A stretch of DNA of 64,000 nt from Halobacteriales archaeon QS_4_70_19 (GTDB lineage: Archaea > Halobacteriota > Halobacteria > Halobacteriales > Haloarculaceae), in the NCBI GenBank assembly GCA_003020985.1, contig PXRM01000021.1:1-64000 (forward strand), written 5' to 3'. The notes beneath the pieces were generated by a model. That model saw only the letters and a program-made list of their open reading frames with translations. It had not been told where the DNA came from and made no database searches. Every line of letters starts with the position of its first letter. The first letter of the stretch is position 1. The position numbers were made by a program, and so were the translations under genes. Of the stretch, positions 44,583 to 53,699 are shown piece by piece.

Positions 44583-46757
44583 ATGACAGGTGATGGCACC
44601 CCCGGAGTCTCGTTCGCCGCGGCGACCGACGACCCCGGACTGCGCGTGCTCGACCCGGTGGACAACCACCAGTACCGGCTGGGCACGCCCGCACCGGTCG
44701 AGCCGACGCCGGCGTCGGGCGACCGGTTCGCGTACCCGGTCGACACCGCGGCGACCGTGCGGACGACGGCCGTCCGGCTTCCGACCGCGACCAACGTCTA
44801 CGTCCGCGAGCCGGACGGCGCGCTGGTGGCGAGCGTCGAGCATCTGGAGGAGGCGTCGCTCGACGCCGGGGAGTACACGCTGGAGTTGCTGACGCCGGTC
44901 AAATGCTACCTGCGGATCGGGTCGGCGGTCGACATCCACGCCGACTTCACCGAGACGCGCATCGACTTCGGCGACGAGACGGAGGTGCTCGTCGGTGCGC
45001 GCTCGCGCCGGACCAGCCCGGCGACTACGGTGACGACGACGACGGACCCGTCGGACCTGCTGGCGACGGTCTCCACGTTCGGCGCAGCACTCGGGACGAC
45101 GATGCCGGAGCGGTCCTACCCGAGCCTCCGGGGCCACCCGCCCGCGGTCGAACTCGGCGACGAACTCGATACCAGGGGGCTCACACCGCCCGCGACCGAC
45201 GTGTGGCTCGAACTCCCGGAGACGACCGAGGCGGCGCTGACGGCCGCGCCGCTGGCATACTACCTCGGCGCCGACGTCCGGCAGGCCGAGGAGCCCCGGG
45301 TCGTCGCCGACGGCGCCGTCCACCCGCTCTCAGACCCCGGGCGGGGCTTCGAGCGAGCGGTCGAGCGGACGCTCAAGACGGTCTTCTTCATGGACTGCCT
45401 GACCCGCTACGACGGAGCGTACGGACACGGCCGCCGCCTCCACGAGCGCGAGGCCGTCACGGGGGGGCTGGGTCTCGACTTCGAGGCCCTCTATCACGCC
45501 GACCACGCCGACCGCGTCCGTCACTACCTGACGGTCCCGTACGAGATGATCGAACCGCACTTCCCCCAGTGGAAGGTGGCTGCGACGGCCCGGCCGACCG
45601 CGACCTCCATCGAGACGTTGCCCTTCCTGGTGGACGACCTCGCGCTCGTGCGGACCCCCCAGCAGTCGCCGGACGACCCCGGCACGGACGAGTCGACCCA
45701 GGCCGAGGCCGTCTCGGCGTTCCTCTCTGGTAACGGGGCGGTCCGGGCCCCCTCCGGCGGGTTCACGCGCGGCCCGACCGACAACAAGAGCGGGTCGTCA
45801 GCCGGCGGGGGCACTCAGAGTACCGCCGCCCCGAACGTCAACGACCTCTCGTTCGTGAGTCCGGAGCCCGCCGACGCGCTGGAGCAGGTCTGGGTCGGCG
45901 AGGGGGTCCCGTTCGGGGCGAGCGAGGCGCTCCCGACGGCCTACCACAACCGACTCGGGCGGGACTCCGGCGACGGCGAGATCGACATCACCGTCGTCTG
46001 CAACGAGGCGGCCATGGACGAGGAGACGGACGTGGAGGCGGTCTATGGCCAGCGTGACATCCTCCCGTTCGAGGTCGAGCTCCGGCACGACCTGTCGACC
46101 GACGAACTGGCCGACCTGCTCGCCGACGACCACGACTTCCTCCACTACATCGGCCACGCCGAGCCGGACGGGCTGGTCTGCGAGGACGGCAAGCTCGACT
46201 GCGGCGACCTCGAGTCGATCGGCGTCGACACGTTCTTCCTCAACGCCTGCCGATCCTACCGGCAGGCCCGCGCGCTCGTCGAGGCGGGTGCTATCGTCGG
46301 TATCGGGAGCCACAGCGACGTGACCAACGCCGGCGCGGTCGACCTCGGCCGGACGATGGCGCGACTGCTGGAGCACGGGTTCCCGTTCGCCCCGGCACTG
46401 AACGTGGCACAGGAGCAACACCCGACCGGCCAGCAGTACATCGTCATCGGTGACGGAGGGATGTCGGTAGTGCAGTGTGAGGCCGGCACAGCACTGCTAT
46501 GCGAGTTAGAGAAGACCGAAAGCGGGGAAATAGAGCTGACAATATCCGGTTTCCCGACACGAGCCCACAACTTTGGGAGTTCGTTTATGCCATATCTCGA
46601 TGGGGCGGAGAACGCGTTCTACCTCTCTGCCGGAGAGATCGATACCTTCGAGCTCTCTCCGAACGAACTGACAGACTTCTTCAGTTATGGACCATATCCG
46701 GTCATTATAAACTCTTCTCTGGTCTGGAGCAACGAACTGACGTTCGATTCGTTCTAA
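44583..46757 (+). CDS. CHAT-domain (caspase-like) protein
   Basis: 724 aa, ATG at 44583. Residues 1 to about 430 are an uncharacterised, mostly beta domain with a Thr/Ser/Gly-rich linker near 380-425. The C-terminal third is a CHAT peptidase: FLHYIGHAEPDG with H525 and FFLNACRSYRQA with C556, then VGIGSHSDVTNAGAVDLG, the post-Cys strand of caspases. The last 80 codons are less GC-rich. CHAT proteases cut partner proteins in defence or cell-death systems. Co-transcribed with a DUF7504 protein; target unknown. Confidence 0.85.
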   Translation: MTGDGTPGVSFAAATDDPGLRVLDPVDNHQYRLGTPAPVEPTPASGDRFAYPVDTAATVRTTAVRLPTATNVYVREPDGALVASVEHLEEASLDAGEYTLELLTPVKCYLRIGSAVDIHADFTETRIDFGDETEVLVGARSRRTSPATTVTTTTDPSDLLATVSTFGAALGTTMPERSYPSLRGHPPAVELGDELDTRGLTPPATDVWLELPETTEAALTAAPLAYYLGADVRQAEEPRVVADGAVHPLSDPGRGFERAVERTLKTVFFMDCLTRYDGAYGHGRRLHEREAVTGGLGLDFEALYHADHADRVRHYLTVPYEMIEPHFPQWKVAATARPTATSIETLPFLVDDLALVRTPQQSPDDPGTDESTQAEAVSAFLSGNGAVRAPSGGFTRGPTDNKSGSSAGGGTQSTAAPNVNDLSFVSPEPADALEQVWVGEGVPFGASEALPTAYHNRLGRDSGDGEIDITVVCNEAAMDEETDVEAVYGQRDILPFEVELRHDLSTDELADLLADDHDFLHYIGHAEPDGLVCEDGKLDCGDLESIGVDTFFLNACRSYRQARALVEAGAIVGIGSHSDVTNAGAVDLGRTMARLLEHGFPFAPALNVAQEQHPTGQQYIVIGDGGMSVVQCEAGTALLCELEKTESGEIELTISGFPTRAHNFGSSFMPYLDGAENAFYLSAGEIDTFELSPNELTDFFSYGPYPVIINSSLVWSNELTFDSF

Positions 46758-46901
46758 TCAGGGACCGCTCGCCGTTGCTCCGCCGGCCACCGCACTGCCC
46801 GCCTGCGTCAGCAGCAGCAGCATCGTAAACAGGACGCCGGACATCCGCGGGTGCTCTTTGAGGTACGTTGCGACCGTTTCCTCCATGTCTTCTGAGTTCA
46901 T
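46758..46901 (-). CDS. 47-aa single-helix membrane peptide (DUF7503-like)
   Basis: ATG at 46901, TGA 46758-46760, directly abutting the TAA of the CHAT gene (46755-46757) tail to tail. Sequence: acidic start with ATYLKEHPRM, one hydrophobic helix SGVLFTMLLLLTQAGSAVA, short Gly/Ala end. Length and EHPR-hydrophobic plan match DUF7503, a tiny haloarchaeal family I recall with DUF7504. TATA TATTTAAATT at 46927-46936 fits a leaderless start. Confidence 0.75.
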   Translation of the reverse strand: MNSEDMEETVATYLKEHPRMSGVLFTMLLLLTQAGSAVAGGATASGP

Positions 46902-46926
46902 CGCAACCTAATATTAGTGCCGCTTG

Positions 46927-46936
46927 TATTTAAATT
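46927..46936 (-). promoter_or_regulatory. TATA region of the 47-aa peptide gene
   Basis: AATTTAAATA on the minus strand, centred about 30 bp upstream of the ATG at 46901, inside the most AT-rich stretch around; expected spacing for a leaderless archaeal transcript. Confidence 0.6.
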
Positions 46937-47109
46937 AACTAAAAACATCAGACACATAGGGGCCGTAATAAGCGTTGTCACTACTACATATTCCGAGGCA
47001 ACTTAACTATTGTCACGTTAACAGGAGGCACACGACGAGGCAAATCCGGCCGGGAATCCGCCGGACGGCACCCAAATATTATCCCCGAAACCGTTGCAAA
47101 CCGGACACA

Positions 47110-47871
47110 ATGGTCGAGGCGGTCGCAGTCGCAAGCGGGAAAGGCGGAACCGGCAAGACGACTACGACGCTCGCGCTGGGGATGGCGCTGGCCGAGGAGC
47201 ACGACGTGACGGTGGTCGACGCCGACACGGGGATGGCGAACCTCCTGTTCCACGCCGGGCTGGGCGACGCGGACACGACGCTGCACGACGTGCTGCTCGA
47301 CGCGGCGCCGGTCGAGGCGGCGACGTACGACCGGTTCGGGATGCGGGTCGTCCCCTGTGGCACGTCGCTGGCGGCGTTCGAGGCGGCCGATCCGGACCGC
47401 CTCCGCGAGGTCGTCGCCACGCTCGCGCACGATACGGATGTCCTGCTGCTGGACTCACCGGCCACCCTCGGCTCGAAGAGTGCCGTCCTCCCCGTCGTCC
47501 TGGCCGACCGGACGGTGGTCGTCCTCGAACCGACCATCCCGGCGCTCTCGGACGGGCTGAAGGTCGGGGAGTACGCGACGGCCTACGGGACGGACGTCGC
47601 CGGCGTGCTGTTCAATAAGGTCCGCGGCGACGCCGGCCGCGTCGTCGAGAAGGCCGGGCGCTACTTCGACGGCCCCACGCTGGGCCAGGTCCCCTCGTCG
47701 GAGGCCGCCCGCGCCGCCCGCCGCGCGGGCGAACCCCTGCTCGCGCACGCCCCGGACTCCGAGGCCGCCCGGGCCTTCCGCGATGCGGCCGGGCGGCTCG
47801 ACCCGAAGCCGGGGGCGCCCGAGCGGGTCGCCGATCGCTTCCGGAGTGCCGTCATCCCCGACCCGCCATGA
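47110..47871 (+). CDS. MinD/ParA-type ATPase
   Basis: 253 aa, ATG at 47110. Deviant Walker A SGKGGTGKTTTT near 9-20, VVDADTGMANL (switch I) and LLLDSPATLG (Walker B/switch II). No clear C-terminal amphipathic membrane helix, so it may act with a partner. Its TGA overlaps the ATG of the next gene. Haloarchaea carry several MinD paralogues that place surface machines such as archaella; the cargo here is unknown. Confidence 0.92.
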   Translation: MVEAVAVASGKGGTGKTTTTLALGMALAEEHDVTVVDADTGMANLLFHAGLGDADTTLHDVLLDAAPVEAATYDRFGMRVVPCGTSLAAFEAADPDRLREVVATLAHDTDVLLLDSPATLGSKSAVLPVVLADRTVVVLEPTIPALSDGLKVGEYATAYGTDVAGVLFNKVRGDAGRVVEKAGRYFDGPTLGQVPSSEAARAARRAGEPLLAHAPDSEAARAFRDAAGRLDPKPGAPERVADRFRSAVIPDPP

Positions 47872-48479
47872 CCGACGCCGACGGTGACCCGCCCGCCGGC
47901 GGCGCGGCCGAACGGCCCCCGCCGCCCGACGGCCCGCGGCTCCCCCGGGGCGATCTGCTCCGCTCGCGCGTCGTCCCGGTGCCCGGTGACCTGCTGGAGG
48001 ACGCGCTCGACCGCCGGCTGACCGGGTACGCCACCGTCGTCGCGGGCGACGCGCTCCTGCTCGACGGGCAGGGGCGTGGGCTGCTCACCTTCGAGGACGG
48101 CGTCCCCGTCGTCGCCTACCACGAGCGAACGGGTCGTGGCGGCGAGGCGGCGCTGGCGGACCTGACACGCGGGCCGTGGCGGGTCGAACTGTCCGCCTGC
48201 GACCCGGCAGGACTGGCCCACGCCCACGCCGTCGAGGCCTGGCGCGTCCCGCCGGGCGTCCCGGCCGAGCGGGTCGCGGCCGCCCCCGACCTGGCAGAGC
48301 GGACCCGCCGACGGGCGCCGGACGGCCGTATCGGTGACGACGACCCCGACCTGGGTGCCGTCGAGGCGTTCCTCGAGGACACCGACCGCATCGAGCAGGT
48401 CCGGGCCGAGGCCCGTGCCGAGGCCGAACGCCGAGCCCGTGAGTGGGGGCTCGAGAAGCAGTTCGTGGACCACCACTGA
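47868..48479 (+). CDS. Partner protein of the MinD-like ATPase, unknown family
   Basis: 203 aa, ATG at 47868 (ATGA overlap). Pro-rich start, a compact alpha/beta domain (about 35-145: TGYATVVAGDALLLDGQGRG) and a C-terminal coiled coil with RAEARAEAERRAREWG. Overlap with a ParA-type ATPase and the coiled coil suggest an adaptor that binds the ATPase. Not recognised further. Confidence 0.7.
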   Translation: MTDADGDPPAGGAAERPPPPDGPRLPRGDLLRSRVVPVPGDLLEDALDRRLTGYATVVAGDALLLDGQGRGLLTFEDGVPVVAYHERTGRGGEAALADLTRGPWRVELSACDPAGLAHAHAVEAWRVPPGVPAERVAAAPDLAERTRRRAPDGRIGDDDPDLGAVEAFLEDTDRIEQVRAEARAEAERRAREWGLEKQFVDHH

Positions 48480-48872
48480 CCCGCTCCGGCAGCGGGGCCA
48501 TATCGGCACCAGTGACCAGGATGCACTCTCGCGAACCCCGTTCGGTCGCCGGACGGTCGTCTCGTGAACGGGGGTGACACCCGGCGGACGTTCGTCGGGG
48601 GCTGCCGAATTACTGACTTCTTTCGAGTATAAGAGTCGAACTTCGTGTACCATAGTCTTATATTCTGTATTAATAAGTAACCAGTATCGTTCCAGACGGG
48701 GCCACTGGTGGCTCGCAGCGCGCCGATCGCCCTATTCTGAACGTGAGTTCGGCCGTCACCCGTCAGCGACCGTCCGGGGGCAGGGTCACGTATCGATCTC
48801 TCACGTTCGCTGATAAATAGCGGCCTATAACAGGCAGAATTGCTACGTACTGATAGTAGTCAGAAACCCTAT
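48480..48872. other. 393-bp gene-free region with AT-rich island
   Basis: Hairpin CCGCT-CCGGC-AGCGG at 48481-48495 right after the partner gene may end its transcript. A markedly AT-rich stretch runs about 48610-48690. GATAAATAG near 48810 and CTATAA near 48824 could be promoter elements of the repeat-rich surface protein. Confidence 0.5.
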
Positions 48873-49979
48873 ATGCAGGTGGGAGGGGGACCAGTCGGGA
48901 GTGAGCAGGGGGTACCGTCGGCGTCCGTACCGATCCTGATCGTCGTCGTGACCATCTCGCTGGCCGTAGTGGCGACACCGGCTACAGCGGCCGGCGCCGG
49001 GGCCCCAACAGAGCACGACTGCACGATCTCGGTGACGGGGCCGGTCACGTTGTCCCCGGCCGAGGAACTCCACTGCGAGAACGAGAGCGCCGTCGACGTA
49101 ACGGTCGCCGCCGAGGACGACGGGGCCAACGACTCGAACGAGGTCGACGTGAACGTCCTCTCGAACGAGTCACACGAGCGGGACAACGACACCCTCGAGG
49201 CCGACGTGGCCGCGGGTGGTCACGAGGGGCGGGACGACGATACGCTCGAGTCGAACGTCCTCTCGAACGAGACCCACACGAGTGACGAGGACACCCACGA
49301 ACTGAACATCCTCTCGAACGAGTCCGGCCCTGGGACGGGCGGCGGGGTCGGCGGGGGAGCCGATGGGGGTGACGGTGATGGGGGCGACGGTGATAGCGGT
49401 GAAGACGGGACGAACGGAGGCGACGGTGATAGCGGTGGGGACGGGACCGACGGGGGCGACGGTGATAGCGGTGGGGAGGGGACCAACGAAGGGGAAGAAG
49501 AAGGGGGGACCGGTGACGACGGGACCAGCGGCGGAACTAGCGACGATGGCGGGAACGACAGTGACGGCGACGACGGCGATGGAACGTCCGGTAGCGGGGA
49601 CACCGACGACGGAACTACCGACGCGGACGGGGATGGGGCATCGGACGACGAGGACAACGACGACGGCGACGGCATCCCCGAAGAGGAAGGCTCCGGGACG
49701 GGTGACGAGGAACCGGCCGAATCGGAGGACGAGGGGTCGGCCGAGGACGATGACGGGACAGCACAGCCCCCCGGCTCTCCCGACGGGACCCCCGCCGACG
49801 GGGGCACCGGTGGCGTGAACGCACTGACGGGGGGCGACGGGGGCGGAAACGGCGAGAACGGCGGCGGGCCCGGAGGCGTCGGCATCGGGCTGTTCCAGGG
49901 GCCGGGGCTGTTGCTGATGGTCCTGGCGACCGTGGGGCTCGGCCTCCTGATCCGGCGCACGCTCACGCTCGGGCTGTGA
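48873..49979 (+). CDS. Acidic repeat-rich surface protein with C-terminal anchor
   Basis: 368 aa from ATG at 48873 (TTG at 48840 also in frame). Signal peptide with [16 protein letters not shown], then [19 protein letters not shown]-type repeats (three VLSNES-like units), about 170 residues of Gly/Asp/Glu/Ser low complexity including three 12-residue units, and a final TM helix [16 protein letters not shown] with RR. Two early Cys. Likely a cell-wall-spanning stalk; no domain known. Confidence 0.8.
   Translation: MQVGGGPVGSEQGVPSASVPILIVVVTISLAVVATPATAAGAGAPTEHDCTISVTGPVTLSPAEELHCENESAVDVTVAAEDDGANDSNEVDVNVLSNESHERDNDTLEADVAAGGHEGRDDDTLESNVLSNETHTSDEDTHELNILSNESGPGTGGGVGGGADGGDGDGGDGDSGEDGTNGGDGDSGGDGTDGGDGDSGGEGTNEGEEEGGTGDDGTSGGTSDDGGNDSDGDDGDGTSGSGDTDDGTTDADGDGASDDEDNDDGDGIPEEEGSGTGDEEPAESEDEGSAEDDDGTAQPPGSPDGTPADGGTGGVNALTGGDGGGNGENGGGPGGVGIGLFQGPGLLLMVLATVGLGLLIRRTLTLGL
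49383..49490. repeat. Three tandem 36-bp units inside the surface protein gene
   Basis: Units start at 49383, 49419 and 49455 with GGCGACGGTGATAGCGGTG and encode a 12-residue Gly/Asp/Ser/Thr repeat. In-frame repeats change stalk length without breaking the gene. Confidence 0.85.
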
Positions 49980-50058
49980 CCGGCCGGTCGTGGGTGCCGG
50001 GGCAAGCGCAGCACTGTCGACCGGAAGGCACTACCCGCCCGCAGGCGGACCGTCGTCC

Positions 50059-50892
50059 ATGCGCAGAGTGGGTGCACACACGTCGATCGCCGGGGGGGTG
50101 CAGAACGCCGTCGAGGAGCAACTGGAGTACGAGGGGAACTGCGGGCAGATCTTCAGCCACTCGCCGCAGGTCTGGGCCGACCCGACCATCGACGAGGCCG
50201 ACGCCGCGGCCTTTCGCGACCTGGCCAGCGAGCACGACGTCGGGCCGTGGGTGATCCATTCCTCCTACCTCGTCAACCTCTGCACGCCGAAGGACGACCT
50301 CCACGAGAAGTCCGTAGCCTCGATGCGGACGGAGCTGGATGTCGCCGACCGCCTCGACATCGGCTACGTCAACGTCCACCTCGGCGCGCACACGGGCGCG
50401 GGCGTCGAGGGCGGACTCGCCAACGCCGTCGAGGCGCTGGACGAACTCGACGTCCCCGACGGGGTGACGGTCCTAGTGGAGTCGGACGCCGGCTCCGGGA
50501 CGAAGCTCGGCGACGAGTTCGAGCACCTCGCGCACGTCTGCGACGAGTCACGCCACGACCTGGCGGTGTGTCTCGACACCGCGCATATGTTCGCCGCGGG
50601 CTACGACGTCTCCACGCCCGAGGGCGTTGACGAGACGTTCGCGGAGTTCGACGCCACCGTCGGGCTGGACCGGCTCGCCTGCGTCCACCTCAACGACTCG
50701 AAACACGCGTGCGGGACGAACAAGGACGAACACGCCCACATCGGCGAGGGGGAGATCGGCGAGGCGGGGATGCGGGCGTTCGTCAACCACGACGCCGTCG
50801 CGGACGTGCCGCTCGTCCTGGAGACGCCCACCGAGGACGGCCGCTCGTTCGCCTGGAACGTCGCGAAGGTCCGGGAGCTGCACGGGGACTGA
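50059..50892 (+). CDS. nfo: Deoxyribonuclease IV (AP endonuclease)
   Basis: 277 aa, ATG at 50059. [16 protein letters not shown] start, then metal-ligand motifs [73 protein letters not shown] (partly: [10 protein letters not shown]) and LETP. Cuts DNA 5' to abasic sites in base-excision repair using three Zn ions. Confidence 0.95.
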   Translation: MRRVGAHTSIAGGVQNAVEEQLEYEGNCGQIFSHSPQVWADPTIDEADAAAFRDLASEHDVGPWVIHSSYLVNLCTPKDDLHEKSVASMRTELDVADRLDIGYVNVHLGAHTGAGVEGGLANAVEALDELDVPDGVTVLVESDAGSGTKLGDEFEHLAHVCDESRHDLAVCLDTAHMFAAGYDVSTPEGVDETFAEFDATVGLDRLACVHLNDSKHACGTNKDEHAHIGEGEIGEAGMRAFVNHDAVADVPLVLETPTEDGRSFAWNVAKVRELHGD

Positions 50893-50934
50893 GGCGGGGC
50901 CGCCGCTGGCCCACCACGACGGGAGCCGGCGGCG

Positions 50935-52038
50935 CTACAGCAGGTCGACCAGCCGGTCGACGTCGCGGCCGGTGTTGAAGGCGTGGACGGACGCGCGGAC
51001 CCAGCCGTCGCGTGGGACCGACCGGACGAGTACGTCCGCGTCCCGGGCCTCCTCGACGAACGCCCGGGCGGTCGGCTCCTCGCCGCAGTCGAACGCCACG
51101 AGGCCGGATTCGGGCTCGCGGGGCGAGACGAGGCGGTCGCCGAGCGCGTCCTGCACCCGCTCGACGAGGCCGCGCTGTCGCTCGCGGATGGTGTCGAGGC
51201 CGACCGCCTCGTGGACGTCGATGGCCTCGCGGAGCGCCGCGTACGGCGCCAGCGAGTTGGTGCCGACCTCGAACCGCCGGGCGTCGGGGTGGTACGCCGG
51301 CTGGTCGGGGGCGTCGTAGTCATCAATCGCGTAGTAGCCCAGATGCCGGGGGCGCCATCGCTCGGGGTCGCGGACGTAGCAGAAGCCGGCCCCCCAGACG
51401 CCACCGAGCCACTTGTGCCCGGCCGCCACGACGAAGTCGGCGTCCCACGCCTCGACGGGGAGCGCGGCCTGCCCGGGCGACTGGACCGCGTCCACGAGCA
51501 CGAGCGCACCGGCCTCGTGGGCCACCTCGGTCGCCCACTCGACGTCGAGATGGGTGCCGTGGAACCAGGAGATGGCGTTGAAACAGACCAGCCGGGCGCC
51601 GTCGACGGCCTCTCGATAGGCGGCCCGGTCGAACCGGCCGCCCGGACAGGGCACCTCCCGGACGGTGATCCCCTCCTCGCGGAGGCGGTCCCACGGCAGC
51701 TCTCCAGCGGGGTGTTCCAGGTCCGTCCGGACGACCACGTCGCCCGCCTGCCAGTCGACGGCGTTCGCGACGCGGGAGATGCCGTCCGCCGTCGAGTCGG
51801 TGAGCGCGACCCGCTCGGGCACCGTGTCGAGGAGGGCCGCGACGGCCTCGCGGGTCGCCGCGAACTGCTCGCCGGCGTACCCGTACGGGTCGGCGGTCGA
51901 GTGGGCGTAGCGCTCGTGGCGGCGCTGCTCCTCGCGGGCCGCCCGCAGCACGCGGTCGGGCGCGGGGCCGCTGGCGCCCCAGTTCAGGTACGCGGTGCCG
52001 TCGAGGTCGATGTCGGCGGCGACGTCGGTGGGGTCCAT
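50935..52038 (-). CDS. Class V PLP-dependent aminotransferase/desulfurase-like
   Basis: 367 aa, ATG at 52038. YLNWGASGPAPDRVL start, VDAVQSPGQAAL (PLP Asp strand) and AAGHKWLGGVWG with the PLP Lys, FEVGTNSLAPYAAL. No Cys loop typical of IscS, so probably an isopenicillin-N-epimerase/aminotransferase-like member. Substrate unknown. Divergent from the hydrolase at 52172. Confidence 0.9.
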   Translation of the reverse strand: MDPTDVAADIDLDGTAYLNWGASGPAPDRVLRAAREEQRRHERYAHSTADPYGYAGEQFAATREAVAALLDTVPERVALTDSTADGISRVANAVDWQAGDVVVRTDLEHPAGELPWDRLREEGITVREVPCPGGRFDRAAYREAVDGARLVCFNAISWFHGTHLDVEWATEVAHEAGALVLVDAVQSPGQAALPVEAWDADFVVAAGHKWLGGVWGAGFCYVRDPERWRPRHLGYYAIDDYDAPDQPAYHPDARRFEVGTNSLAPYAALREAIDVHEAVGLDTIRERQRGLVERVQDALGDRLVSPREPESGLVAFDCGEEPTARAFVEEARDADVLVRSVPRDGWVRASVHAFNTGRDVDRLVDLL

Positions 52039-52171
52039 GCCGACGGTTCGGGCGGGTGGGTCAAGAAGCCGCCGTGCGTCGGGCACCCGGCCGGGCGTCG
52101 GTCCGGGCGTCCGGGGAGCGTGGCTCCGGCCCCCCGCAAGCGGTATGTGTCGACCGGTCCACCGTACGGGC

Positions 52172-52963
52172 GTGCCGACCGCAACCGCCGACGACGGGAC
52201 CGGCCTCCGGTACGCCGTGGCGGGCGAGGGCACCGACCCGCCGGTCGCGCTCGTCAACGACGCCGGCCTCGGGGCGTGGGCCTGGGGCTGGCAGCACGAG
52301 CCGCTGGCGGGGAGCCGCCGCGTCGTCACCTACGACCACCGGGGGACCGGCGAGTCCGACGCCGCCGCGGAGGGGCCGTTCGACGTCGACACGCTCGCGG
52401 CCGACCTGGGCACGGTGCTCGCGGCCGCCGACGCCAAACCGGCCCACCTGGTCGGCTTCGGCCTGGGAGGTGCGGTGGCGCTGCGGTACGCCCGCGAGAA
52501 CGGCGTCCGGTCGCTGACGCTCGTCGGGACCGCCGCCGGCGACGCCATCGACGAGGCGGGGCTGGACCGGTGTTACCCCGACGGGGCCGACGAGGAAGCG
52601 GTACGGGCGACGCTGCCGGCGCTGTTCTCCGACGCCTTCCGTGACGCCGACCCCTCGCTGCTAGAGCGGATCGTCGACTGGCGCCGCGCCGAGGACGCCC
52701 CGCCGCGCGCCCGCCGGGCGCAGACCGACGCCTGGCTGGCGTTCGACCCCGGACTGCTGTACGAGGTGACGACGCCCGCGGTCGTCCTCCGCGGGACGGA
52801 CGACCCCGCCGTCGACCGGGCGACCGCCGAGGCCCTTGCGGACGACCTCCCCCGCGGCCGGTTCGAGCCCGTCGCCGGCCGCCGGCTCGCCCACGTCGAG
52901 TCCTCGCGACCGGTCAACGACGCGCTGCTTGACTTCTTCGCCGAGGTGGACGACGATGACTGA
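52172..52963 (+). CDS. Alpha/beta-hydrolase fold protein without nucleophile Ser
   Basis: 263 aa from GTG at 52172 (ATG at 52145 also in frame). Core fold is clear: VTYDHRGTGESD, LRGTDDPAVD (acid) and LAHVESSRP (His). The nucleophile elbow reads LVGFGLGGAVAL with Gly97 where Ser (GxSxG) is required, so hydrolysis is unlikely. It may be a binding protein or a dead copy. Overlaps the NUDIX gene by 8 bases. Confidence 0.88.
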   Translation: MPTATADDGTGLRYAVAGEGTDPPVALVNDAGLGAWAWGWQHEPLAGSRRVVTYDHRGTGESDAAAEGPFDVDTLAADLGTVLAAADAKPAHLVGFGLGGAVALRYARENGVRSLTLVGTAAGDAIDEAGLDRCYPDGADEEAVRATLPALFSDAFRDADPSLLERIVDWRRAEDAPPRARRAQTDAWLAFDPGLLYEVTTPAVVLRGTDDPAVDRATAEALADDLPRGRFEPVAGRRLAHVESSRPVNDALLDFFAEVDDDD

Positions 52964-53699
52964 CGAACGCAGTGACGACGCGGGCGACGCCACCGGCCCC
53001 GAGATGGGCGACGCGGCCACCGGTGCCGATGCGGCCGCCGGCGCTGGGGGCCCGCCCCACGTCTCCCGCCTCGACCTCGCCGCCGTCGACACCCACCGGG
53101 CCCGCGAGGTGACTAGTGTCGAGCGCGCCGAGTGGGCCGGCGTCCTCGTCCCGGTCATCGAACGCGCGGACAGCCACCACCTCCTGTTCACCGAGCGTGC
53201 CGCGGACATGCGCAACCACGCCGGCGAGATGAGCTTCCCCGGTGGCGGCTACGAGGTCGACGACGGCGACCTGGAGACGACCGCCCTCCGCGAGGCTCGG
53301 GAGGAGATCGGCCTCGAACCGATGACCGCCGACGTGATCGGCCCGCTGGACGACCTGCCGGGCCCGTACGGTCACGTCGTCCGGCCGTTCGTCGCGCGGG
53401 TCCCCGACCGCACGTACGACCCGGACGAGCGGGAGGTCGCGAACGTGGTCGTCATCTCCGTCTCCGACCTGACCGCCCCCGGCGTCTACGAGAACGAGAC
53501 GCGCTCGCACCCCGACCGGGGGACCGCCCGGCTCCCCTTCTTCCGCGTCGACGGCCACGTCGTCTGGGGGCTGACGGGCTTCATCGTCCGGACGCTGCTG
53601 GACCTGACGACCGACTGGAATCCGCCCGACCGCGGGACTCGGCTGGGACCGCGCCCCGACGATGAGCACGACGCTCCCGCGGGCTGGCCGGAAAAATAA
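52956..53699 (+). CDS. NUDIX hydrolase, CoA pyrophosphatase type
   Basis: 247 aa, ATG at 52956. A long acidic/Ala-rich N-terminus (1-45), then MRNHAGEMSFPGGGYE and TTALREAREEIGLEP: the CoA-type extension HAGE(M)SFPGG plus the NUDIX box with the Glu residues. It should split CoA or related nucleotides to 4'-phosphopantetheine and 3',5'-ADP. Translationally coupled to the hydrolase-like gene. Confidence 0.9.
   Translation: MTDERSDDAGDATGPEMGDAATGADAAAGAGGPPHVSRLDLAAVDTHRAREVTSVERAEWAGVLVPVIERADSHHLLFTERAADMRNHAGEMSFPGGGYEVDDGDLETTALREAREEIGLEPMTADVIGPLDDLPGPYGHVVRPFVARVPDRTYDPDEREVANVVVISVSDLTAPGVYENETRSHPDRGTARLPFFRVDGHVVWGLTGFIVRTLLDLTTDWNPPDRGTRLGPRPDDEHDAPAGWPEK

Noticed and set aside
49383-49490. 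Tandem repeats considered as a CRISPR array
   Set aside because: Units are contiguous without spacers, in frame and inside a coding region for a repeat protein.
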